The notes beneath the pieces are model-generated. The model saw nothing but the letters and a program-made list of their open reading frames with translations, was not told the origin of the DNA and searched no databases. From Pterobdella sp. o SKG-2022 (taxonomy: Eukaryota > Annelida > Clitellata > Hirudinida > Piscicolidae): DNA of 64,000 bases. The translations under genes and the position numbers were made by a program. Each line of letters opens with the position of its first letter. Within the stretch, counting starts at the first letter, position 1. Positions 53,420 through 64,000 of the stretch are shown here, one piece after another. The DNA lies in NCBI GenBank assembly GCA_964035795.1, contig OZ038325.1, forward strand, positions 2,736,272-2,800,271, read 5' to 3'.

Positions 53420-56330
53420 AATGAAAAATTTCGTGTTATCCATTTGTTTTATATATGTCTTTTCGTACTCTAACTCGAAAGTTTTTTACCTTTTGTGTGT
53501 TTTGTTTTGATAATTTGTTTTTGCATTTTTTATTTTTTTCTGTGTTTTTTTATGTATGTTTTTAAAATTTATGTTTGTTTTCTTGGAGATTTTTTTGCAT
53601 ATTCAAAGATCATGCTTGGTTCAATTTTTTATTGATGTTTATGTGCTGATATTTTTGCTTATGTGCTGAGAGTTTTGTTTATGTGTTGATATTTCTGTTT
53701 CTGTTGATATTTTTGTTTATGTGGCGCTGATGTTATTTTAAAGTTTTGCATTTAAATTTAGAATCATTTTATTAATATTTTCTATTTTTTGTTTGTTCAA
53801 TTATCAGATTTTTTTGTGTTTTTTGCTTACATTATTGTTCACTTCATTGCTTATGTTATTGTTTATTTTTACGTTATTATAAATGTAGTTTTTCATGTTC
53901 ACGTCATTTTTATGCTTATATCACTGTTGTTCAGATTAGTCGTTTTGTATTGATGTTTGTATTTCAACTTTTTGTTTTGTTATTTTTTCTTCCATCATTA
54001 TAACTCAATTTTATTAATTAATATTGTTTTAAACTTGAATTTATTTCTTCTCTTGCCTCTCCATCATTTTGTTTATTGTTATTTACAATGTTACAAGGGA
54101 GTCTAGAAATGTATTTGCAACGTGGGCCACTTGAATTAATGCTAATTTGTTTTGAAGATTTTTTATGCGGAGTTTGCATTAGACTTTAATTATTTTTTTG
54201 ATTTTAAAAGAAACTTATCTCTGCGTTGTTGTTTTGTTTTTTTTTTTGAGTTTTTGAATTTTTTATGTGGTTTGCATGTTTTAGTTGTATTTTGTATGTC
54301 TTTATGTGTGTTTTATGTTTATTATTTGTTTTGTATAAAATTTTTGCGTAATATTCAGTATGTATCCTATTTATTAGGTGTTTATATACATTTATGTGTT
54401 TTCATATTTATTTTCAAAATTTCCCACATTTTTATGCAGTTCAAATTTATTCCTCGTGTCTTTATTTCACACCATCATGTGTTTCATTAGACTTTATGAT
54501 CCATACTTTCTGTTATGCTTAATGTGTTTTGCTTGTATTCTATGTATGCTGTATGAGTTATTCTTTTAATGTATCACATTTGTTTTTACTTGTGTTATAC
54601 ATGTTTTTTATGCACTATATTTTTCTATGTATTTCCAAGTTTTTTTCCATGTATCTGTGAGTTCCATCTTCTTTACTTCTACCTGGCTGCGTCGTTTTGC
54701 ATGTGATTGCGTAAGTATCCAAAAATATTATTTATTATGAAGCTTTTTTTAAAGAAAATCAAAATTTTAATTGTTGTCTGCACGTGTGTATGTGAGCAGA
54801 TTAACGTGTATGTGAACAAACATGTGAGTGTATTTTTTTATCGTGTCTTTGTTTGTTTTTAAGAGAAACTGTATCATGTTATGTATCTGAGTTTGTATCC
54901 ATAGCTATGTTTACATGTTTTATTGTGTGTACGTGTGAATTTATTTTTAAGTATGTCTGAAATTGTGTTCAAATATGTTTATGTATGTATGAATGTATGT
55001 GTAAGTGTATGTTTATACTTGTGTAAGATAGTGTGAATATGTTTCAAAAAGTGGTAAGTATGTGTGAATGTGAGTTCAAATATGTGTATGCATGTGTGGA
55101 GACATGCTTAAATGTGTTTTTATGTTAGGATGTATTTTTAAATATGCTTACATATGTGTGAATAAATATTTAAACGGGTGAATTTTGTTGTATGTGTGCA
55201 TGTATGTATGTGTTTTTCATGTATACCTCTCCTTTGTGCACCCCTAGATACTTTTTCATCGATGAAGGAAGGAAAAAAACCGTTCAATAGGAAGAGATGA
55301 GAGAAGATGATTAAAAAAAGTTTGTGTGTGTGTGTGTGTTTGTGTGTTTATAAAGTGTTGTTTATGTGACAAGGTGTTCATAATTGAATTATTTCACAAT
55401 GCTGCCATATATCCTCTATTGTATCACAACTAATACAACAAGCACCATTACCACCACCTCCACCACCACTACTACTACTACTACTGAAAATAATAAAAAT
55501 AATAGCAATAATAAAACAAATATAAAGCATCACTTTTATTCATAATTATTCTCGTATTATTTACACTCACGTGCGAACTGGAATATGCTCAATAAAATGA
55601 AGTTATAATGACGATGGATAATAATGAATATCCCACAATAATATTCAATAATAGAACCTACAGTGAATAATAAAAATAATAATAATGAAGAGTGAAATAA
55701 ACAGTATTAAGAATTTTTAACGATTAAAATGAAGCTGAATATGAATAAATTTTGTAAACATCAACAAAATATGATGACGTCAGAATAATGAAAAGTTAAT
55801 ACTGATCTCAAGCAAATAAATAAATAATGAAACTAAGTGGAAAAACAAAAAAAAATGTTTAAAAAAATGAAACTTCCAATAAAGTTTTATACATTATATA
55901 AATGATAAAGAAATACCACAGGGTACCTCACCCACTTCCATCATCCCTCGTGCAACTGGAGGAGACAGTACAAATCTTTGGAGGCTACTCAGGTTGTATC
56001 TCTTCAAACAAACCAATCTCCACTGGAAGCCAACTAAAATTTCCATCTAGTTTGTAAATGATTGCAATTTAAGATCTGACGTTCTCACATTGAAGCGGTC
56101 TGTTTTGTTGTTCTCAAATAGGATCATCCGCAAAGTCAAATGACAACGATACCTGGTACCGAAGTCTACTGTTATTCAGGTTTGAAAGAAAAAACGAAAA
56201 AAGAAAAACAAAATCGCAGGCGCTAAATTAAATGCAGTTGAATGAAGAAGCTCAAAAAAAAAGAAAGGGGAAAAACAATTAAAAAAAAAAGTATATTAAC
56301 AACAAAATATGAACAATATTACAAATATAA
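53420..56330. other. AT-rich sequence with GT-rich patches
   Basis: Mostly T-rich at 53450-54660, then TATGTGTG-type degenerate repeats at about 54780-55350. It should hold upstream DEG/ENaC exons, but only one weak candidate is found. At 55920-56180 there is a less AT-rich stretch of unknown nature, perhaps the 5' UTR of the LINE that follows. Confidence 0.4.
54683..54742 (-). other. Weak candidate exon upstream of the DEG/ENaC exons
   Basis: An open stretch of 60 nt with an AAG acceptor and a CAG/GTAGAA donor. Its end phase fits exon 53415-53297. It would encode NNIFGYLRNHMQNDAA ahead of DNYLLVD, where ASIC-type channels have KYLAKKFNKSEQYIG. The similarity is weak and the acceptor is poor. 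Confidence 0.2.
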
Positions 56331-56339
56331 CATAGATAC

Positions 56340-59300
56340 TAAAATTGAACAACAACAACAATAATAATAACAACAATAATAATAAGAATAATTATAATAA
56401 TAATCTCCTATTACTACTTCATCTTCATCAACCTCAGCTTCAACAACTTCTTCAACTTCATCTACAAGCAAGACATTTGCAACTTCTTTACTTTTTGCTC
56501 CTACAACCACTTCATCTCTTAGTTCAATTAATAATTCTCCATCATTAATTTCCCTAGAATCATTCACACCAACCAATTCAACCACATCTATTCTTACTAC
56601 TAACTCATCTCAACCTACTTACAGCACTATTGTCAAATCAAAAAACATGCACACCCTTTCTCATCCATCCACTAAAAAAATTTCACACTCACTTCTCCCC
56701 ATCCAACATAAAATCCCTTCTATCAAAAAGATCCCACCCATTATTAAATATTCCACCAAAGTTATCTCAACCACAGGTGAGACTCCTAGTGAATTGTGCA
56801 GGAGATTGGTTTCGTCCATCAACTTTTCACAACAAGCCTTTAAATCTTTTTCTAAGCATGTTCGAGAGTCTACTGATGCTGTTGTCTGGGAAGCTGACTC
56901 TGCTGCTTCACTCAAGGATGCCAAACTTTTCCTTTCTTCTTTTCCCAACATACGCCTCCACGACCCAGTTCTTTTGAATTCAACAATCACCGTCTTGGGT
57001 CTACCGACATGGGTTACTAATGAGGAACTTGAAACTTCTTTCAATCTCTTCTTTCCATCTGTTGATTCCAGCGCTTTCCGTGCCTTTAGGAACAGGCCCG
57101 ACGCATGAAACCCTTCTACTCGTGACTGGCTTATCCAAGTTCCAAGCAATGTTTTCCCCATGCTGAACAAGTCCAAGAATGTACATCTCCCTTTTGGTAA
57201 ATTCCCTTTCCACTCTCGCATCCATCCAACTAGATGTCTGAATTGTCAGACTTATGGTCATAACATATCTAAGTGCCAAAATCCTAGAGTATGTGAGCAC
57301 TGCGGCAGACCATTCGTCTGACTACTGCCCTAAAACCTCTCCTTCCTTTTGTGTTCCATGCTTTAAATCAAAGCGCTCTTGCCATGACCACGTCACAAAA
57401 TCGCCTTTATAGACAACAAGTGCGACTCAAGATGGGACGTACGGCTTGGGAATGACGGTCAGCCTCTCATCCTAAAGTCCACAATGTACCTTTGTCTACT
57501 AAATTCGCTCTCCTCAATCCTAGGTCTACTCGTAGTAAATCTTCTATTATACTCGATACTATCCTTTCTCTTAAACTTGACATTATTTCTTTGACGAAAA
57601 CTTGGATTCCTTAAAACGCAGGCAATGTCACAAAATATGACATTGTGCCTCATGGCTTTCATTTCTTGCACTCACACCGACCCATTGGTAAATGAGGTGG
57701 AGGTATTTCTGTAATTTCCAGAAACTCCATCAAATTGGATGCCATTAAAGCCCCGTCCCACTCTTCTTTTGAATCATTGACAGCCAAAGTGTCTTTTTCG
57801 TCACACTGTTTGTTTCTAACGGTGAACTACCGTCCTCCAAACACCGGCAATTTTATCTGCAAGCTCACGTCTCATCTCTATTTCCTTTATTCTCTTTCTT
57901 CAAATTTTATATTGGCTGGTGATTTCAACACCCCAAATTGTACGTCTCATGACGACCCGCTTAGTGCTCTTTTACGTGAACTCGAGCTGGTCCAGCACAT
58001 AGACTTCCCCACCCACAGACTTGGTAACATCCTTGACCTCTTCATTACTCCAAAACCTAACAGTCATCTCATACAAGAAATCGGCAGAAAAACTTTTGAC
58101 TCCGAACACTATCTTATTTTATGCAGTCTCAACCTCGCTCCTCCTCCCCTTCCCCTCGCATTGTAATTTCCCGCTCCTTTGAAAACTTTGATGATGCTGT
58201 CTTCGAGAAAGATCTCAGACATATCCATAATACACTAACTAACCTTTCTGATGTTCCAGTTGAAGAGTTTCTCACAACTATGAACAACTTTTTTTAATCA
58301 CTTATCGACCACCATGCCCCTTTTCGCACCCACATCTTTCGCCCCAGCAGTCACTCCCACCACAAGCTATCCACTGACACCATTGCCGCCAAAAGAAAAA
58401 GACGAAAACTTGAGAGAAAAATTTCCTTATTGTTGAGGTCATCCAAGCCTGTTCCAGCCAATCTTCTTGCTGCCCTCTCGGAAGACTGCTCGCGCTCTCA
58501 TCTTTGAATCCCGTGCTGATTATTTTAACAACATGCTTGCATCTGTCAAACCAAACTCGAAAGTTTTTTGGAAAACTGTCAACTCCATCCTACATAGATC
58601 TCCTCCTTCTCCGCCACACAGCTCTTCAGAAGCTATCAATCTTATAAATACCTTTAGTAGCTTTTTTAAAGAGCAAATCGCTCTTATTCACAAATCTTTG
58701 CCAACGTCCATTTCGCGCTGCACAGACCCTATTCTACCAGACAATCGAACACCACTCTTATTTTTCATTTGTCAGTATTGAAAAAGTGAGTAGGCTAATT
58801 CGCTCTTTACCCAACAAATCTTCCCCATAAGTCTTAATCCCCACATCCACTTTATAACGCTTTTCTCACCTCTTTGCTCCAATAATTTCCAAACTTACCA
58901 ACTTGTCTTTTTCACAAGCAATATTCCCGCCTCCTTTAAAACAGCACAAGTTTTCCCTTTGCTTAAGAGAGGCAATTTGGACCCTATCATTCCTTCGAAC
59001 TACCGCTCTATTTCTAACTTGAGCACCATTTCAAAAATCACCGAAAGACTCGTTCATTCCAGAATAACTTCTCACGTTTCATCATCTCCTAATTTTAATC
59101 CTTTCCAATCAGCATATCGCAAGCACCACTCAACAGAAACCACACTCTTACGCATCACTGACAGTCTTCGCAACATCTGCGCTACTGGACATGCGGCCGT
59201 TTTGGTTTCGCTAGACCTTTCTGCTGCTTTTGACACTCTCGATCACAGTATCTTAATTGATATTTTGAATAGACACTTCAATATTTCTGATCTTGCTCTT

Positions 59301-60095
59301 TCTTGGTTTCGCTCTTACCTCTCTCAACGTTTTCAGTTCGTTAAAATGGACAATTTCTCTTCTTCTCTTACATCACTCAACTCAGGCGTGCCACAGGGCT
59401 CTGTTCTGGGACCAATTCTCTTTTCTCTTTGTACATCACGCATGTGTAGCATTATTGTACAGCAAAAGACTTGCTTTTTCACCAGTTCGCTGATGACATC
59501 ACTCTTTTCATCGAAGTCTCTCACCCAGATCCTAGCCCCACTCTCCTTAAATTATCCAGTTGTCTTTCCGCTCTAAACTCCTGGTTTTCCCAAAGCCAAC
59601 TGAAACTAAACCCTACTAAGAGTGAGGTGATGTTTGTCGGCAGCTCTCAGCTTTTAGCAAAATACAATCTCCCTTTTGTGGTAACCCTTGACGGCACCAC
59701 ACTTCCTTATCTTACAAGCTCAAAATCTTAGAAGTCACCTTAGATTCAAATTTGAACTTTGCTCACTTTAATTCTCAAATAATCCAATCTTCCAATTTTC
59801 ATATCTATGCCATAAAACAAGTACGCAAATTATTACCTTTTTCCACTGCTAATGCCCTCTTTATCTCACTAGTTTTTTCCAGATTGGACTACTGTAATTC
59901 TCTCCTTTGCGGGCAGCCAAACTATCTTTTATGCAAACTTCAAGCCCTCCTTCTAACTTGGGCTCATCGCCTTCTCTCATGAACTTTCGCAAACTTTTGA
60001 AAACTCACTTATACCATAAACATCCTCAGTCATAACCTCTTACAAACCTTGAGCGCCTTTGAAGCAATCTTGAATTGATAACTGTGCGCAATAAA
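56340..60095 (+). mobile_element. CR1/L2-like LINE with gag-like ORF1 and (TAA)n tail
   Basis: ORF1-like coding starts about 56400 and is rich in Ser/Thr. It contains a gag-like region (LGLPTWVTNEELETSF) and CCHC knuckles (CLNCQTYGHNISKC, CEHCG). ORF2 remnants follow: endonuclease (AGDFNTPN, DFPTHRLGNILDLF, SEHYLILCSL), then RT (LLKRGNLDPIIPSNYRSISN, FQSAYRKHHSTETTLL, SLDLSAAFDTLDH, SGVPQGSVLGPILF, FADDITLF) and RLDYCNSLLCG. Stops and frameshifts occur in both parts, and the region after YCNSLL looks internally deleted. The 3' end is GAGCGCCTTTGAAGC...GTGCGCAATAAAAATC followed by (TAA)n. It is inserted antisense relative to the flanking - strand genes. Confidence 0.88.
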
Positions 60096-60498
60096 AATCT
60101 TAATAATAATAATAATAATAATAATGATAATAATAATAATAATAATGATAATAAAAATAATAATGACAATAATAATGATAATAATAATAATAATGATAAT
60201 AATAATAATAATATAAATAATAATAATAATAATATAAATAATACTAATAATAATAATATAAATAATAATAATAAAAGTGATAATAATAATAATGATAATA
60301 ATAATAATAATGACAATAATAATAATAATGGTAATAATAATAATAACAATAATAATAGTAATGATAACAATAATAATAATAATAATAGTAATGATAATAA
60401 TAATAATAATGATAATAATGATAATAATAATGATAATAATAATAATAATAATAACAATAATAATAGTAATGATAATAATAATGATAATAATAATAAAT
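60096..60498. repeat. (AAT)n array grown from the LINE 3' tail
   Basis: About 400 bases of AAT units with scattered ATG/AAC/AGT variants. It starts exactly where the CR1-like LINE ends, so it is most simply the expanded tail of that insertion. Confidence 0.9.
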
Positions 60499-61102
60499 GA
60501 ATAAAGCTATTAGGGCCATCAATCACCGTCGAAAACTATTATATAGAGTCCTTTTAAATCCATTCCTGCATAAAAAATCAATCTTTATCATTTTGTTTCA
60601 TTTTGTTTTTTCTATTTTTTTTCATTACTTTTTTGTTGTTTTATGATTTTTTTTTTGCTTTTTTTCTGTTTTATATTTTTATTTTTCAAAACTTCCATCT
60701 TTAATTTCATTTTTCTTCGAGTTTTTTCATTTTTTAATATACATTTTTTACTTAATTTTTGTATTCGAATTAACTTTTGTCTTTTTACATATCTAAGTTC
60801 ATTTTTAGTTTTTCCTGCTTTTTGAATTCTCTTCATTATGTTCAGAGGTGATATTCCTTTTAAGCACCATGAGATACATCACATGCACACGCATGAAACA
60901 AATTTTTTAGCTCACGTATAAACACGCACACAAACATACACGTACAAAAACACATAAAAACATGCTATCATAATACCGCCATTCACTCATAATTACAGCC
61001 ACATAAACAAAATTTTTTTCAACAAAATATCACGTTTTGATACTCATGAACAAAAAAATTGGAAAAAAGACATAAACACACCCAAAAAAATCTATTGAAA
61101 AC
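60499..61102. other. AT-rich spacer
   Basis: T-rich and then ACACAC-rich low-complexity sequence between the LINE tail and the orphan coding exon. No gene seen. Confidence 0.5.
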
Positions 61103-63109
61103 TCACATAAAAAAACACACAAACAAATACAACTTGGCAGCGTCTTCTTCACACCAAGCTCTGACGTCAGCGAATATTTTGATAACGTCATCGTATGACG
61201 TAATTAGTTGTACCCAAATTTTGTCGAAAGGGTGTTGGGCGATAATGGATGTAGCGTGATGTATTGTTTCTTTGATATTCGCTTCTCTGTCTATGTTTGT
61301 ATGCAAGTCACTATTTAATCTTTGTAGCAGTTGTTTGGTGTCTATGTTTTGCGGGTTGTTGGTGCTTGGGTTGTTGATTCCAAGTTTCAATATCATTTTG
61401 TTGAAAATGTTGATCATATGTTGAAATTTCTGTTGTTGATCGTTTTGTTGAAAGTTTTGTTGTTGTTGTTGCCATACCGCAAGTTCACTGATGTCATTGT
61501 AAATGTTGACGTAAAAATTTTTAAGCTGTTTTTCAGAAATCATTTCCCGCCAAATATCTGTTAGGACACGTGACAAGGCGTTTAATGACGTCATTAAATA
61601 ACTTCCGGTAGCCATATTAATCTTTTCGTAATATGACTTGAGATTAGTTAAAGCTTGTCTGAGAGAAATTTCATTTTGAGGGGAAAATAATTGGCTTTTT
61701 TTGATTTTTTGAAGCAAAAACTGATCCGAGATCTGACAAAAAGAAAAGAGAACGTCAAGATGTGACGTGATTGGTTGAGTAGTAATGATGATGATGTTTT
61801 TGCTGATTTCTTTACTGATGTTGTTTAGTGTGTTGTTGAAGAATTCGAAAACTTCGATTCTCTCTGTCAAATGGCGCTTCGTCGCTTCAATGACGTCACG
61901 CTGTATGACGTCGGCTTGTTGTTGGATGAGAGTAGACCTGGTAGTGATGGCGTTGATGTCGAGGATGAGTTGTGATTGGTTAAAAGACTGTTGCTTAAAG
62001 AGAGCTTGCAGCTGTTCCTTGAGGTTGATGATTGGCTCGATGAGACCCGCTGCATTGCTTTCAATTTGCTGGAGTAGCTGCTGCCAGTTGCTGTGAGATG
62101 AGAGGAGAGCATACGGGGGAAAGTAGGGATGTGAAAGAATGGGAGCTTTGAGAGAGCGGTGAAGAGATGAAAAGTTGTTTGATGCAGAGATGGTGATTTC
62201 GAGGTGGTTGGAGAGGAGGTTGCTGACGGAGTGGAAAAGGATCTTGCGACTTAAGGGTTCACTCACGAATCTCAGGTGCTTTGCTGCCCTCTGCACTTCT
62301 GCTGCCACTACGCCACTTTCTCTCCACAACAGCTGCAGCAACTGTTTGTTCACCCTCTCAAACGGGGTCCCGAACCAATCTTGGAACTGCTCTTGCAAAC
62401 CTCTCAGCCCCACTTTTGTGTGCACCTCCATCCGACCAATCATTTCTATCCGTGCTTCTTCCACCCACGACGTCACCATCTTAAAACCCTCTTTTATCTC
62501 TTCGTACCAATCTCTCGCCATTTTGGTTGATGATGTCATAGCCATGATCACGTGAGAGTCACGTGAGCGAGTTTTTGCGGAGGTTTGAAAAATTAAATTC
62601 ACAGCTGAACATTTATTTTTTGAAATTTTCGTTTCCATCGTTTCGCTAGAAGAGGAGGAAGATGAAGAAGGAAAAGAAGATGATGATGATGATGGAAAAG
62701 ACAAAAATGGTGATAATGGGGGAGAAGAAAAAAAAGATGATGATGAAAAAGATGGAGAAGGTGGTAAGCCATATGATGTTGATGACGATGATGATAATGA
62801 TGATGATGATGATGATGATGGTAGAAATGATGAGAGCAAGTGTGAGTTTTGGTTGATTTGTGATTGCCGATTCGATAAGTGGTGCTTGAAAGAGGAAGAG
62901 GAATGTGAAGCGGAAAAGGAAGAAGAGGAAACGGAAGTTGTTAAGAAGTAGGTCGCTGCATTGATTGGCTGATTGGTCAAAGAGGTCAACCACTGATATG
63001 TTTGAGAATAGTGACAAATAAGAGGTGATGACGTTGATGATGATGAAGAAGACGATGATGATGACGTAGATGGAGGTTGTACGTGAAGATCATAACAATT
63101 TGAACACAA
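61103..63109 (-). CDS. Unrecognised helical protein, large exon (Ser-rich N terminus)
   Basis: A 668-codon open frame on the - strand, far longer than chance allows in this AT-rich DNA, with a more even base composition than its surroundings. The first 155 residues are mostly serine runs encoded by (ATG/CAT)n-like DNA and may be intron or untranslated. Clear protein-like sequence starts near METKISKN (ATG at 62638-62636), followed by ARDWYEEIKEGFKMVTSWVE, FQDWFGTPFERVNKQLLQLL and long amphipathic stretches rich in Gln, Leu, Ile and Asn to ADVRAWCEEDAAK. There is no signal peptide, membrane segment or catalytic motif that I recognise. The last codons (LYLFVCFFM) look like intron read-through; a donor such as AA/GTTGTA near 61133 is possible. 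It shares the strand with the DEG/ENaC gene, but I see no link. Confidence 0.55.
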   Translation of the reverse strand: MCSNCYDLHVQPPSTSSSSSSSSSSTSSPLICHYSQTYQWLTSLTNQPINAATYFLTTSVSSSSFSASHSSSSFKHHLSNRQSQINQNSHLLSSFLPSSSSSSSLSSSSSTSYGLPPSPSFSSSSFFSSPPLSPFLSFPSSSSSSFPSSSSSSSSETMETKISKNKCSAVNLIFQTSAKTRSRDSHVIMAMTSSTKMARDWYEEIKEGFKMVTSWVEEARIEMIGRMEVHTKVGLRGLQEQFQDWFGTPFERVNKQLLQLLWRESGVVAAEVQRAAKHLRFVSEPLSRKILFHSVSNLLSNHLEITISASNNFSSLHRSLKAPILSHPYFPPYALLSSHSNWQQLLQQIESNAAGLIEPIINLKEQLQALFKQQSFNQSQLILDINAITTRSTLIQQQADVIQRDVIEATKRHLTERIEVFEFFNNTLNNISKEISKNIIIITTQPITSHLDVLFSFCQISDQFLLQKIKKSQLFSPQNEISLRQALTNLKSYYEKINMATGSYLMTSLNALSRVLTDIWREMISEKQLKNFYVNIYNDISELAVWQQQQQNFQQNDQQQKFQHMINIFNKMILKLGINNPSTNNPQNIDTKQLLQRLNSDLHTNIDREANIKETIHHATSIIAQHPFDKIWVQLITSYDDVIKIFADVRAWCEEDAAKLYLFVCFFM

Positions 63110-64000
63110 TTGGAAGAGCTTCTCTGAAAGAATGTCTGGGTGTATAAGTGGGAGGGTGTTATATAATTATATGAGGGTGGTGATGATGATGATGATGATG
63201 TGAAAAATGAAAAACTTTAAGACTTGATATAAATATGAAAAAAGGGTAAAATGAAATGGGGTCTAGGGTGCTTGAAGTTAGCTGGAGAATAAGGTGAATA
63301 ATAAAAAGTAAAGATGAATAACAATAAAAATAGAAAATCGATACAAAAGATACTGATGATAATGGACCAATGGACTGATAAATAAAAACTTTAAAATATA
63401 TTTTGAAGACAGTTGTTTGAATCAGTATAAGATGGACATCAGCAGAATCCTCCAATAGGGTTTGTTGGTGATATCCATCTTATGTTTGTTTTATTTTATT
63501 TTTAATTTATGATTTTTTTGTTTTTTTTTATTTTTATTTTTTGTTTTGATTATTTTTTAAAACATCTGCATTAACTTAGATGAAATTTATACAGTTGTTT
63601 TTTTTTAAATCTATTTTTATTTTTTCAAATTTTTTCTTATTGTTTTTCTTATTTTTTTATTTGTTTATTAAATAGCGCTTGAATTTATCTGGAACTTCTA
63701 AAGATTGCCATCGCCAGATAAATTTTCTGAAGCTTTTTTTAAACGAGAATAAAATATTTTTCAATTTGAAAAAATAAATTTGAAAGAATTGTTTTTTATA
63801 AGCAAAAAGACTTGAAAAGGCAAAATTTTAATTCCCACTAATGACTTTTTCAATTCTTTTTTGTATTTCTTTAATTTTTTGAAAATAACCAAACATAATT
63901 TTAAAAAATTTGTCTCTCTAAATCATCAAAGTTTCAAATTCAAAAATTTCATTCTTTTAATTTTTGTTTAATTTCGAAATTCTTTTGGAAAAAAATTTAA
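63110..64000. other. AT-rich sequence, no gene seen
   Basis: Upstream of the orphan exon. A short (ATG)n at 63178-63201 is followed by AT-rich DNA with long T runs to the window end. Confidence 0.5.

Noticed and set aside
55920..56180. Possible coding exon on the - strand reading FGTRYRCHLTLRM
   Set aside because: A stop follows after about 40 codons and I recognise no DEG/ENaC or other family feature. It may be the LINE 5' UTR.
60026..60526. Poly-Asn, poly-Leu and poly-Tyr frames
   Set aside because: All come from the (AAT)n tail of the CR1-like LINE.

Overview
This is a nuclear genomic window from an invertebrate animal. It is very AT-rich, has spliced genes with long introns, and is crowded with microsatellites and decayed non-LTR retrotransposons. 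The gene content and transposon mix fit a bilaterian, possibly a lophotrochozoan or flatworm. I cannot fix the phylum from sequence alone. There is no prokaryotic or organellar content.

Three host genes can be assembled from spliced exons that are mostly too short to appear as long open frames. (1) A secretagogin/calbindin-type multi-EF-hand protein on the + strand: seven exons from 9921 to 27253, with the 5' part not found. (2) A complete 22-exon GMP synthetase (GMPS) on the - strand, 45310 to 28152. Its exon phases all agree and the joined CDS is 2061 nt (686 aa plus stop). It is convergent with gene 1, with about 0.9 kb between the two stop codons. (3) The 3' end of a DEG/ENaC-family cation channel on the - strand: exons at 53415-53297 and 49199-48223. 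Its cytoplasmic tail is unusually long and Q/N-rich. A fourth probable protein-coding exon (61103-63109, - strand) encodes a helical protein I do not recognise.

Mobile DNA, in order: a LINE C-terminal fragment with a restriction-endonuclease-like motif (3.7-4.3 kb); a Penelope-like GIY-YIG remnant inside inverted repeats (6.4-7.1 kb); a GT-tailed RTE-type LINE fragment abutting a 1-kb (CA)n tract (7.65-9.5 kb); a nearly full-length I-type LINE with PHD-like fingers, endonuclease, RT and RNase H (20.7-25.2 kb, - strand) inside the EF-hand gene; a nest of LINEs inside one 8.7-kb GMPS intron (31.05-39.6 kb), in which LINE C sits in LINE B and LINE B sits in LINE A, LINE C with a perfect 13-bp target-site duplication; and a CR1/L2-like LINE with a (TAA)n tail (56.3-60.1 kb). 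Three tRNA-derived SINE copies occur; two carry a CR1-like 3' tail. A possible LTR-type remnant lies at 51.2-52.5 kb.

The remaining sequence is intron or intergenic AT-rich DNA with long arrays: (ACT)n, (CA)n, (AAT)n, (CATC)n, a 30-bp polypyrimidine minisatellite and a 23-bp minisatellite. Several of these arrays directly border splice acceptors of the host genes.
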